Source: Bacteroidota bacterium (GTDB taxonomy: Bacteria; Bacteroidota; Bacteroidia; UBA4408). From it: a DNA stretch of 64,000 nt. This document shows positions 1-8,016 of this stretch, piece after piece (the first letter of the stretch is position 1; the number at the start of each line of letters is the position of its first letter). The position numbers and the translations under genes were made by a program. Location of the stretch: contig CAUJCU010000010.1 of NCBI GenBank assembly GCA_963169745.1, positions 195,487-259,486 of the forward strand, in the 5' to 3' direction. The notes under the pieces are model-generated. The model made no database searches. It was not told the DNA's origin and worked only from the letters and a program-made list of their open reading frames with translations.

Positions 1-1
1 T

Positions 2-157
2 GTAAATCGTATCAAACAAAAAGCAACACCGAAAAATGGTGGACTTGGTTTGAGCAATATGAAAATGCGTCTTGACCTTTTGCTGACAGGCAAGTATGAA
101 ATCAAAACGACTTGCAACGAACAAGAGTATTATTCAACTTTAATCATCCGCTTTTGA
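2..157 (+). CDS. LytS-type sensor histidine kinase, C-terminal end (partial)
   Basis: The frame is open from the window edge to a TGA at 155-157 and gives the last 51 residues of a protein. They contain the G2-box of a HATPase domain (GGLGLSNM, followed by KMRLDLL and a closing beta-strand pair), the usual C-terminus of LytS/YehU-type kinases that pair with LytTR regulators. The response regulator starts one base after this stop, so the two are almost certainly co-transcribed and probably form one two-component system. The sensor domain lies outside the window, so the stimulus cannot be guessed. Confidence 0.8.
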   Translation, partial: VNRIKQKATPKNGGLGLSNMKMRLDLLLTGKYEIKTTCNEQEYYSTLIIRF

Positions 158-158
158 A

Positions 159-917
159 ATGAGTAAACTGAAAGTTGCCATACTTGAAGACAGCAAACAA
201 CTTCTGAAAGATCTCAAACAAAATTTAGAGGAAACAGATTTAGTTGAAGTGGTGGCTTATGCTACCACTTCTGATGAGTTTTTGGAAAAGGTTGCAGCAG
301 CAAAACCTGAAGCACTTATGCTTGATATTGATTTAGGTGGCGACAGCATGAATGGTTTGGACATTGCTCACAAACTCAAACTTCCAGTTCTGTTTGTTAG
401 TGGCAAGACGAAAGATTTTTACCAAGGCATTGAGGACTTAAATATCAATTCAGAAATTTCAGTTGAACACATCAGCAAGCCGATTACATTAGAGAAACTG
501 AAAAAGATTTTGCCGAAGTTCATCAATGAAATAAGTGCAATGAGCAAAGCCAAGTTTGTTTATCTTGACTTTAGCGAGAGCAAGCGTAACAAAATTGCAA
601 TAGACAAAATTGTTTTTCTTGAAACTGAAACAGGCAAAAGCGGTTTGTCAAACAACAAGCGAATTTATTTTACCGATAGCAAGTCGGAAGTTCTTTGTGA
701 CTTTTCATTCACCAGAATGGAAGAAAAAGGTTTTAGCAAAAACCTTTTCATTCAAATTCACAAATCGTTTCGTGTGAACGCTGACAAGATTATTCGCTAC
801 AACAAAGGCACACACGAAGTAGAAGTAGAAATTTTCAAATCAACAGGTAAAACAGAAATTAAGAATCTTCCAGTTTCAGAAAACTTCCGAAGCGATGTTA
901 GCAGGTTCAAAAAATAA
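159..917 (+). CDS. LytTR-family response regulator
   Basis: A 252-residue two-component regulator. Residues 1-120 form a receiver domain: acidic pair E10/D11, phospho-acceptor candidate D56 in LMLDIDLGG, and the K107-P108 pair. Residues about 135-250 form a LytTR DNA-binding domain, with the typical segment IQIHKSFRVN followed by a basic stretch. LytTR proteins bind short direct repeats spaced by whole helical turns. Such repeats lie immediately downstream (922-976), between this gene and the viperin gene. The start abuts the stop of the upstream kinase, implying translational coupling. Family assignment is firm; control of the viperin operon is inference from position. Confidence 0.93.
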   Translation: MSKLKVAILEDSKQLLKDLKQNLEETDLVEVVAYATTSDEFLEKVAAAKPEALMLDIDLGGDSMNGLDIAHKLKLPVLFVSGKTKDFYQGIEDLNINSEISVEHISKPITLEKLKKILPKFINEISAMSKAKFVYLDFSESKRNKIAIDKIVFLETETGKSGLSNNKRIYFTDSKSEVLCDFSFTRMEEKGFSKNLFIQIHKSFRVNADKIIRYNKGTHEVEVEIFKSTGKTEIKNLPVSENFRSDVSRFKK

Positions 918-921
918 CCGC

Positions 922-976
922 TTTCATTACTCTTAAAATCCATTTCGTTACTCTCCCATCTTTTTCGTTTCCCTCT
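922..976 (+). promoter_or_regulatory. three phased direct repeats, probable LytTR operator
   Basis: TTTCATTACTCT (922-933) and TTTCGTTACTCT (943-954) differ at one base and are 21 bp apart. A weaker third copy, TTTCGTTTCCCT (963-974), follows 20 bp later. Two-turn spacing places all copies on one face of the helix, as expected for a LytTR dimer or oligomer. AACATTTG at 1002-1009, one base away from the Bacteroidota TAnnTTTG element, would put the third repeat near -45, an activator position for the gene starting at 1033. The repeats are seen directly; the binding protein is inferred from the adjacent gene. Confidence 0.55.
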
Positions 977-1032
977 ATTAGACAGGGCTAAAAAGTCGCT
1001 GAACATTTGTGTCGTTAAACTAAAAACACACA

Positions 1033-2418
1033 ATGATACCAGCAGTAAATTTTCATTTATGGGAGCCGTGCAACATGCGATGCAAATTTTGCTTCGCCAC
1101 TTTTCAAGATGTCAAGCACAGCATTTTACCCAAAGGACATCTACCAAAAGAACAAGCCCTTGAAGTTGTTTTACAACTTGCGGAAATTGGTTTTGAGAAA
1201 ATCACTTTTGCAGGAGGCGAACCAACTCTTTGCCCTTGGTTGCCTGACTTGATTGCAACAGCTAAGCAAGCAGGACTTACAACAATGATTGTAACCAACG
1301 GAAGCAAACTTACCGACAGTTTTTTGCAAGACAACAAACAGCATCTTGACTGGATTGCAATTAGCGTTGACAGTTTGAACATTGAAACAAATCTTGCAAC
1401 GGGCAGAGCTTTTTCAAGCAAAACAGCGTTAGCAACTGAACACTACTTTTCGCTTGCTGACAAAGTCAAACAACACGGTTACGGACTGAAAGTGAATACG
1501 GTTGTAAACCGTTACAATTTTTCAGAAAGCATGAGTGAGTTTATCAGACATGCAAAACCAGTTCGTTGGAAAGTGTTGCAGGCATTGCCAATCATAGGAC
1601 AAAATGATTTAAAGATAGAGGACTTAAAAATTTCGGCAGAACAGTTTCAGTTTTTTCTTGACACTCATGCAGACATAAGCGATTGCACAAGCATAGTTCC
1701 CGAGAGCAATGAGCAGATGCTAGGTTCGTATGCAATGGTTGACCCTGCGGGTAGGTTCTATGACAATGCAGAAGGAAAGCATAATTACAGCCGACCTATT
1801 TTAGAAATCGGTGCAAGGTTGGCGATACAGCAAGCGAATTATGACTTTGATAAGTTTTTAGACAGAGGCGGCATTTATCGTTGGAAAAGGCAAAAGCTAA
1901 TTCCCAAACGAATTACAATATCAGGTGAAGTTGCATCAGGTAAAAGCACAGTTGGAAAATTACTTGCTGAAAAATTGGATTACGAATTTGTTTCTATCGG
2001 AAACAGAACAAGAGAATTTGCCGCGAATAAAGGGTTGAGCATTGTTCAGTTTCAAAAGGAATGTTTAGGTAATCCTGAGACGGATAAGCAAATTGATTCC
2101 CTCTTTTCTAACGAGTGTAACTCAAAAGAGGAACTCATAATTGATTACCGACTAGGTTTCAATTTTATAAAAGATGCCTTTCATGTCTACTTGAAGGTTT
2201 CAGATGAAACAGCAATTGAAAGAGTGAAAAAAGCACATCGTCCAAACGAAACTCACTTGACCGTTGCTATACGTAACGAGACATTCAGAAATCAATTTCT
2301 AAATGCTTACAATCTTGATTACACAAACCCGAATAACTATGACCTTGTCATTGATGTTGATGATTTGGGTTCCGCAGAGCAGATTGTGGAATTTATCATG
2401 GCAAATATTTCTAACTAA
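1033..2418 (+). CDS. prokaryotic viperin fused to CMP-kinase-like domain
   Basis: A 461-residue two-domain protein. Residues 1-285 are a radical-SAM viperin: Fe-S cysteines C13, C17, C20 (CNMRCKFC), SAM-binding GGEPT at 61-65, and viperin-specific blocks NTVVNRYN (155-162), KPVRWKVLQ (175-183), VPESNEQM (222-229) and FLDRGGIYRW (275-284). Viperins convert CTP, or in bacteria also GTP or UTP, to ddh-nucleotides that stop viral polymerases. Residues 292-461 resemble archaeal-type CMP kinase: Walker A at 298-306 (GEVASGKST), a FVSIGN region, R/H-rich lid, and a YDLVIDVDDL end. The kinase half could supply the triphosphate substrate, echoing the animal viperin-CMPK2 gene pair. Start ATG lies 115 bp after the regulator. 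Both domains look complete. Confidence 0.93.
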   Translation: MIPAVNFHLWEPCNMRCKFCFATFQDVKHSILPKGHLPKEQALEVVLQLAEIGFEKITFAGGEPTLCPWLPDLIATAKQAGLTTMIVTNGSKLTDSFLQDNKQHLDWIAISVDSLNIETNLATGRAFSSKTALATEHYFSLADKVKQHGYGLKVNTVVNRYNFSESMSEFIRHAKPVRWKVLQALPIIGQNDLKIEDLKISAEQFQFFLDTHADISDCTSIVPESNEQMLGSYAMVDPAGRFYDNAEGKHNYSRPILEIGARLAIQQANYDFDKFLDRGGIYRWKRQKLIPKRITISGEVASGKSTVGKLLAEKLDYEFVSIGNRTREFAANKGLSIVQFQKECLGNPETDKQIDSLFSNECNSKEELIIDYRLGFNFIKDAFHVYLKVSDETAIERVKKAHRPNETHLTVAIRNETFRNQFLNAYNLDYTNPNNYDLVIDVDDLGSAEQIVEFIMANISN

Positions 2419-2430
2419 AAATTTGAAATC

Positions 2431-2730
2431 ATGCCGAAACAAATTCTTGAATTTTTTCTTTCAGAGCACTTCATGCTTAAATGCTGGGAAAGAACAGTTG
2501 AAAAACAAACTCTCTATAAGCTGCTTCCGTTTGTTGATGTGAGTCAAGCTGAAAAGAAAATTATAGTAATCACACCATCCTTCTATTCATCAAAAGGAAT
2601 TGTTGGGAGACCCAATCATTGTTTGGTTCTTGTGCTTAAACAGAAACTTATCAAAACAGGTTTTTGGTGCGACCATCCGAACTACTTGTTCAAGAAAGAA
2701 CAAGGAGCCGAGTTTCAATTGCTTTACTGA
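2431..2730 (+). CDS. small unknown protein downstream of viperin
   Basis: A 99-residue protein starting 12 bp after the viperin-kinase stop, so very likely in the same transcript. I do not recognise the family. It has no signal peptide or membrane segment. The sequence alternates hydrophobic beta-like stretches (KKIIVITPSF, HCLVLVLKQKL) with polar loops and ends in a short Trp/Cys/His-containing segment (GFWCDHPNYLF). This suggests a small globular cytoplasmic protein. Its position makes it a candidate accessory or regulatory part of the viperin system, but this is guilt by association only. Confidence 0.65.
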   Translation: MPKQILEFFLSEHFMLKCWERTVEKQTLYKLLPFVDVSQAEKKIIVITPSFYSSKGIVGRPNHCLVLVLKQKLIKTGFWCDHPNYLFKKEQGAEFQLLY

Positions 2731-2816
2731 CAATGGTTTTATTCAAAGTCCATTTAAAACTTTGAAGCGGAAGCCGAAACGCTGAAGTAGAGGCATAACT
2801 TAAATTAAATTTAATC

Positions 2817-2915
2817 ATGGCTAAAAAACCTATGATTCAATTGCCAAGACCCAGCACAAAACCTGGGAAACCGAGTGGACCTGCGGGAAACAATCCCCCA
2901 AAACCTAAAAAGTAA
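2817..2915 (+). CDS. 32-residue Pro/Lys-rich small protein
   Basis: ATG to TAA gives 32 residues, dominated by Pro, Lys, Gly and Ser (begins MAKKPMIQLPRP, ends NPPKPKK). It lies 86 bp after the 99-residue gene and stops 9 bp before the stem of a strong terminator, so it is the last gene of the viperin transcript. The composition implies a disordered, basic peptide. It could be a genuine small protein, an antitoxin-like or binding peptide, or a chance frame. The favourable features are its position flush against the terminator and its strongly biased composition. Confidence 0.45.
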   Translation: MAKKPMIQLPRPSTKPGKPSGPAGNNPPKPKK

Positions 2916-2921
2916 AGGTTA

Positions 2922-2956
2922 AAGGCAGGGTGGCGAAGCCACCCTGCTTATTTTTT
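2922..2956 (+). terminator. strong intrinsic terminator of the viperin operon
   Basis: A perfect 10-bp GC-rich stem (2925-2934 with 2938-2947) closes a three-base GAA loop and is followed by TTA and six T. It ends transcription after the 32-residue gene and marks the right edge of the higher-GC island. Confidence 0.88.
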
Positions 2957-3462
2957 GACGAGAGAATATAGAAAAGTCCACCCACAAAAATTACACTTTG
3001 TCTAATCCTAAAATAAGTTTATACAAAATAACGTGTAAAAATGAAAAAGTCAGTTCAAAAAAATCAGCCAATCCAACTATCTTTTATAGCAAAGACTTTA
3101 AATGAAAAATTGCTAAAAGACTACCTGAAAGTACTTGCTCTTTATTCTTAGTGGCTATTTTTAGTCTGTATCCGGCATTCTTTATCAAAAAAAGTTACTC
3201 TTTCTCTAAAATAACTCTCATTATAAGTGTTGTAAGCTTACCCGAAATTTGACCATTTAAAAATAGAAAAGCCTCGTTCGTGGTGATAAGCAAGCTATCA
3301 TTACTAAATTTGAACTGACTAATAAAGATTTGAAAGTTATAACTAATTGATATACAGCAGCTATTTTTTTGTGTGTGTGTAAGAATTCTTTTAAACTATG
3401 CAGCGAAGTGCTTTTTAACTCTTTAGTTCCTTGGATTGTTGCTGGACACTTTGTTTTGAGGT
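2957..3462. other. intergenic, no convincing gene
   Basis: AT-rich spacer between the viperin operon terminator and the convergent TonB receptor gene. It contains a 36-codon frame at 3041-3151 without recognisable similarity and a (GT)5 run at 3371-3380. Base composition drops from island-like to that of the rest of the window here. No RNA gene or repeat was seen. Confidence 0.5.
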
Positions 3463-5865
3463 TTAGAAGCTTATAATCAGTTTTATACTTACATTTCGCC
3501 CCATATTAAAAATTCCAACACGCCCGGTTGCAAGGTTTTCGGGAGCATATTTAAGCCTACTCAAATGATTTTGATAGGTAATATTGGCCAAATTCTCTCC
3601 ACTAATAAACAAACTAAAAAAGTCTTTATGATTAAAAGCCCTAATATTTGCTCCAATACCAGCACTTAGCAGCAAATAGCCAGGAGTTCCTGTTTCGGTA
3701 CTATAAGCTTTAAAAAATTTGTTCTGTTTAAAAAAATAATCAACTGCAAATTTAATATATGCATTTGATAGAGGTTTACCTATAGCTTTAAATTGAGCTT
3801 TTATTTCGCCTCTGTATTTTGGTGCTGGAATATGGGGTAGATACTTTGAACTGTCTGGTTGATTACTTTGCGTTGCCTGAACAATTGAAAATGAATTATC
3901 AAGATGCAGCCAGTCTAAAGGATGCGGGTGCATTTCAAAATAAATTTCACCGCCAACCAAGGTAGCCTGTCCCGATGTATATTTAAAGGCAGGAGCAGGG
4001 TCTGCTGGCTCAAGTATGCTGTCTGAACCATATACTCCTTTAAGTTTTTCAGCAAAAATATAATCCCCGATAAAGTTTACAAATGGTGTAATTTCAAATG
4101 TAATGTGCTCTGAGTTTAAGAAATACGCAAGGTCTATCTGATGGCTTATTTCAGATTTTAAATTGGGGTTGCCAATTTCATATCGAAATGTTCCTTCGTG
4201 TTTTCCATTTGAGGCAATTTCGGCTATGTTAGGTGCTCTATACCCTCTTGAAAGGTTGAGCTTTAAAGTTGATGTTTTATGGATTTGATAAGTTAAGCCC
4301 ATACTGCCCGAAACTCCTTTGTAGTTTTTGTTTAATGAACTGAACTTAGTTATTGAATGGCTATAAGGTAAAGAAATTGGTTGTTTTAAAGTATCTAAGT
4401 AAAGTTCTTTTGAGTGAAAAAATCTAGTGTCGAAACGCAAACCGCCTGCTATGGTTATTTTCTTAAAGCACTTTTGAGTGGTTATAGATACTCCGGCATC
4501 AAACAAATTGTATTCGGGAATTATAAACTCTAAGCCCTTGTTTAAATTAACTTGCTGCATTCCACCAATACCCAAAGATGTTTCCCAGCCTGTAATTTTT
4601 TCGAAGTTGTACCTTACGTTATAATTGAACGTGTTTAAGTCAAAATAAAGTTCAGTTTCATTCGGATTGACAGGGTTGGCAAATTCTTTACGTTTATTGT
4701 TTTGGAAAGCCCAATCGGCATTGATAGTCCCTTTTCTTAGGATAAAATAATTGTTAGATGAAGCCCGTATGTGATTAATATGTTGATGCGGGAATCCGAT
4801 TTTGTATCCTTTGAAATCACTATTCGTTACAGTTACTTCATGGCCATTTGAGTTAACTGTGGTAAAGTGCCCCAAACTATCTCTATTCCCTTCAGGAATA
4901 TTAAGAATGTTGTTAAAAGTGCTGAGTGTTAGGTTCGAATGTCCCCAACTTTTGCTAACTCCTAACTGTAAGGCCCCAGCAAATTCTTTGAACCCAGAGT
5001 TCAATACCTTTCCATCATAAGCATTTTTATAATCACCAGCAAACTTATTGCTAAATCTTCCCATCCATTGAATTCCATTTTTATTTCCAGCATTTGAAAA
5101 GGAGTAACCTACTAAATTTGTATTTGTTTGATAATTGGAAATTAGCTGTGTTTTTATTTGGCCCATGGGTAGATTTTTAGGTGGTAAAAAGTTCAATACT
5201 CCAGCAATACCATCAGACCCATACATCAAACTACCCGGCCCTTTAACAATTTCAACTCTATCCACTGCATATTCATCCATTTCAATGCCATGTTCGCTAC
5301 CCCATTGCTGCCCTTCTTGTCTTATGCCGTTGTTTAATGTTATCACCCTATTGTAGCCTAAGCCTCTGATGACAGGTTTTGAGATGACTGCACCGGTAGT
5401 AATTTGACTTACTCCTGAAATATTTTTTAATCCATCAATAAGATTTGTAGCACTATTTTGATCTAAAGTATATCTGTCAATTGTTTTTACTATAATTGGA
5501 CTCAGTTTTAATTCCGTAGAACGTGACATCCCGGTTACGATTACTTCGTTCATTTCATGAATCGCTGGAACTAAAAGTAAATCCATTACAGTATCTTTAG
5601 TAATTCTTACTTGTTTTATTATAGTCTTGTATCCTACAAAGCTTATATCTAAAAGATAAGTGCCTGTTTTAAGATTTGTAATTTGATAATTTCCATCTTT
5701 GTCAGTAGAAACCCCCGATTTAAGCTCGGTAATATAAATTGATACACCTGTGATGTTTTCTTTGTTGCTCTCATCTTTTACATTGCCCGAAATCGTGTTT
5801 TGGGCAAAAGTGTTAAGGGTTGCAAATACGAATGCAACCGTGTATATGATATTTCTATATATCAT
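3463..5865 (-). CDS. TonB-dependent outer-membrane receptor
   Basis: An 800-residue receptor. Signal peptide 1-22 (ending TFAQ) is followed by a carboxypeptidase-regulatory-like beta domain (about 23-110, GNVKDESNKENITGVSI onward). Next come a plug domain (about 120-230: VIRGLGYNRV, VDRVEIVKGPGSLMYGSDG) and a beta-barrel ending in a terminal aromatic strand (SIKLIISF). It would import a chelated metal or similar ligand across the outer membrane using TonB energy. Plug segments such as RQEGQQWGSEHGIEMDEY resemble receptors linked to metal uptake in Bacteroidota. The small His/Cys-rich gene 63 bp upstream on the same strand supports a metal role. The substrate remains inferred. Confidence 0.9.
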   Translation of the reverse strand: MIYRNIIYTVAFVFATLNTFAQNTISGNVKDESNKENITGVSIYITELKSGVSTDKDGNYQITNLKTGTYLLDISFVGYKTIIKQVRITKDTVMDLLLVPAIHEMNEVIVTGMSRSTELKLSPIIVKTIDRYTLDQNSATNLIDGLKNISGVSQITTGAVISKPVIRGLGYNRVITLNNGIRQEGQQWGSEHGIEMDEYAVDRVEIVKGPGSLMYGSDGIAGVLNFLPPKNLPMGQIKTQLISNYQTNTNLVGYSFSNAGNKNGIQWMGRFSNKFAGDYKNAYDGKVLNSGFKEFAGALQLGVSKSWGHSNLTLSTFNNILNIPEGNRDSLGHFTTVNSNGHEVTVTNSDFKGYKIGFPHQHINHIRASSNNYFILRKGTINADWAFQNNKRKEFANPVNPNETELYFDLNTFNYNVRYNFEKITGWETSLGIGGMQQVNLNKGLEFIIPEYNLFDAGVSITTQKCFKKITIAGGLRFDTRFFHSKELYLDTLKQPISLPYSHSITKFSSLNKNYKGVSGSMGLTYQIHKTSTLKLNLSRGYRAPNIAEIASNGKHEGTFRYEIGNPNLKSEISHQIDLAYFLNSEHITFEITPFVNFIGDYIFAEKLKGVYGSDSILEPADPAPAFKYTSGQATLVGGEIYFEMHPHPLDWLHLDNSFSIVQATQSNQPDSSKYLPHIPAPKYRGEIKAQFKAIGKPLSNAYIKFAVDYFFKQNKFFKAYSTETGTPGYLLLSAGIGANIRAFNHKDFFSLFISGENLANITYQNHLSRLKYAPENLATGRVGIFNMGRNVSIKLIISF

Positions 5866-5928
5866 TGTTTATTTTTATAATTTATGAAAAAAGGGAAACA
5901 ACCGTACAATAGTTGACGGTATAATTGC

Positions 5929-6360
5929 TTATAAAAAATAAATAAAAGGAGGGCCTCTGTCAAAATTTTCAGAGGTTGAGGCTGAATTGAAATTTAAATT
6001 GTAAGTACTGTGATTTGGGGTAAATATTGTATTAATATATTCAAAAATGGGATTGGAAGCCACATGCGCAGAAATGGTATGATTGTCGCATAGAGAGCAT
6101 TTTTCGAGAGCCGAAGTAATATGTTGTTTGTGTTTACAGGTACCTTCTTTATCGGCATAGTAAATAGCCTTTTCGCACTTATCGGCTTGGGCATACGTAA
6201 CAACATTATTTTCGTGATGGTGAAATAGAATAGAAGGACTATTGCAGAATATGTACAGCAACAAAAGGAATAGTCCCGAAAAATTTATATTTCTGTTCTT
6301 TATCAATTTATTTGTGCATTGATGGTGCAAATGTATTGATAATTCTCTTTGATAAAACAC
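5929..6360 (-). CDS. His/Cys-rich small membrane protein, possible metal sensor/binder
   Basis: A 143-residue frame opening with GTG. There is no in-frame ATG; a TTG at residue 19 would give a cleaner start just before the hydrophobic segment (SGLFLLLLYIFC). After it come clustered metal-ligand residues: FHHHEN, ADKCEKA, GTCKHKQH and KCSLCDNH. The protein ends in RGPPFIYFL, a tail I associate with small Bacteroidota proteins next to TonB receptors. It is encoded just before the receptor on the same strand, so the two probably form a metal-responsive operon. The family is not named with confidence; start uncertain. Confidence 0.7.
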   Translation of the reverse strand: MFYQRELSIHLHHQCTNKLIKNRNINFSGLFLLLLYIFCNSPSILFHHHENNVVTYAQADKCEKAIYYADKEGTCKHKQHITSALEKCSLCDNHTISAHVASNPIFEYINTIFTPNHSTYNLNFNSASTSENFDRGPPFIYFL

Positions 6361-6741
6361 CCCTAAAAAAGCTTATTTGATTAATTACTATACTTTGTTT
6401 TTAGTTTTGAGAATCAGCTTATTCTATGACAAAAAAAATTTGGAAAGACTAATAATATATATACATTTGAGTTGTGAATTTGGAACTTAATCTTTTATTT
6501 AAGACTATTTACCTGCAAAATTGGAGTGTTTTTCTTCTATTAAATCAGTACACTCCTAAAAATCCCAAAATCAAAACCATAAAAGTTGCAGTTTATGTTA
6601 ATCAAGCAAGTCATAAACAAACAAAGTATTTTGGACTAAACTATGAAAAAATATGATCAGGATTAACTTATTGATTCCTCATACATTCACATTTTTTTGA
6701 ACCATAACTTATGTATTAAAATAACTCAAAATAACTTAAAA
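6361..6741. other. divergent intergenic region
   Basis: AT-rich region between the divergent genes at 6360 and 6742, which must hold both promoters. No clear TAnnTTTG element was found. A GTG-initiated 60-codon frame (6474-6656) shows no protein-like features. Confidence 0.5.
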
Positions 6742-7593
6742 ATGAAAACTCAGTTACAAAAACCAATTTTACTAGTATCAGTAGTCATACTGAGCATGAG
6801 TTGCATTGCAAAAGCTCAGCAATACGACACACTTTACAATAAAAGTATAATTGCATTAACTAAAATGGGATTACCGTCACAAACCATCATTAGTAAAATC
6901 AAAACAAGCATAACAGCGTTTGATGTTTCAGTAAATGGTTTATTAGACTTACAATCCAATGGTGTTAGTGGTGATGTGTTAAATGAAATGATAAAAAGAA
7001 ATGACCAGTTTAATACACAAGTTAGCAATGAAGTAAATAGCAACAACCCTAATGTAATGCATAAACCCGGAATTTATTACTACAGTCAGAGTAATTTAAA
7101 AAGAGTTGACCCTACGGTAACTTCAACAAATAAATCAGGAGGTTTCGGAACCCACCTTGCACAGCATTATACTGCTGGAATAGCTAAAGATAAAATTAGA
7201 ACGAATTTAGCTGGAAATAAAAGTCATTTGCAAATTAAGGAAGAACAACCAACATTTTATTTTTATTTTAAAAGTGACGAAAATGCTAATACCGACAGTT
7301 GGTTTTTTGCCGCAGCTACATCGCCTAATGAATTTGCATTGGTTTTATTAGATGAAGATAAAGACAGTAGAGAAATGATAATAGGAGAATCAAATGCTTA
7401 TGGACGTACTACAGGGGTCCCAAACAAAATAAAAGTAGCCTTCGACTATGTACAAGTTAGTGATGGAATTTATAAAGTTACATTCAAACAACCTTTAAAA
7501 AAAGGAGAATATTGTTTTCTTTATACAAGCATAACTCCCTCGCGCCAAAATAATAATAAAGTATTTGATTTTGGAATTCAAAACGAACCCTAA
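6742..7593 (+). CDS. secreted protein of unknown function
   Basis: A 283-residue protein starting at the ATG that gives a clean signal peptide (MKTQLQKPILLVSVVILSM, cleavage near AKAQ). An upstream in-frame start at 6697 would bury the signal and is disfavoured. Residues about 35-80 (LTKMGLPSQTIISKIKTS, FDVSVNGLLDLQSNGVSGDVLNEM) match a short helical motif common in Bacteroidota secreted proteins, where a 'when to act' helix pair precedes other domains. The C-terminal half is beta-rich and ends FDFGIQNEP. Exported to periplasm or surface; function unknown. Confidence 0.75.
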   Translation: MKTQLQKPILLVSVVILSMSCIAKAQQYDTLYNKSIIALTKMGLPSQTIISKIKTSITAFDVSVNGLLDLQSNGVSGDVLNEMIKRNDQFNTQVSNEVNSNNPNVMHKPGIYYYSQSNLKRVDPTVTSTNKSGGFGTHLAQHYTAGIAKDKIRTNLAGNKSHLQIKEEQPTFYFYFKSDENANTDSWFFAAATSPNEFALVLLDEDKDSREMIIGESNAYGRTTGVPNKIKVAFDYVQVSDGIYKVTFKQPLKKGEYCFLYTSITPSRQNNNKVFDFGIQNEP

Positions 7594-8016
7594 AGCTTCT
7601 GCATAATCTATTTTGCAAGAAAAACCTTAACCACAATAGCTAATACCTAATTATCTATTTTCAATAACAGCTATTGGGTTGTTGGGATGTACTCTATTTG
7701 TTATACATATTCTTTTTAATAATGTCCATTTTCCTTGAAAATGCACTTATAACTGCTGTTGAGCTATTTTTTATAATTTATTTTTTTGAAAAAGCGCAAG
7801 GGTTGTATCAATAAAAATTGGAATTATTATGAATTGGGATAAGTTTTTGTGACTATTGTTTTTGGGATGCGTGGATCTTCATAAAATTGTTTACACTGAA
7901 ACAGTTTATGTTACTGCTATTTTGTCCTATACCTTAATTAAGATACAATTTACAAATTGAACGAAACAAAAATTACTTACTAGGTTGTTTACTCGTAGAA
8001 ACATACCAATAACATT
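7594..8016. other. intergenic between convergent genes
   Basis: AT-rich spacer of about 420 bp with no credible frame. An inverted pair CAATAGCT / AGCTATTG lies near 7635-7678 with a long loop. It is too loose to call a terminator. Confidence 0.45.

Noticed and set aside
3041-3151. 36-codon plus-strand frame after the viperin terminator
   Set aside because: Short, no recognisable similarity and no supporting context. Kept only in the intergenic note.
3371-3380. (GT)5 run as possible phase-variable repeat
   Set aside because: Short, intergenic and not near a start codon or promoter that I can define.
5905-5925. ACCGT...ACGGT inverted repeat between the TonB receptor and the small His/Cys-rich gene
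   Set aside because: Five-base arms with a ten-base loop; too weak to call an operator without further copies.
6474-6656. 60-codon plus-strand frame with GTG start
   Set aside because: No signal, domain or biased composition; lies in a divergent promoter region and reads like random AT-rich DNA.
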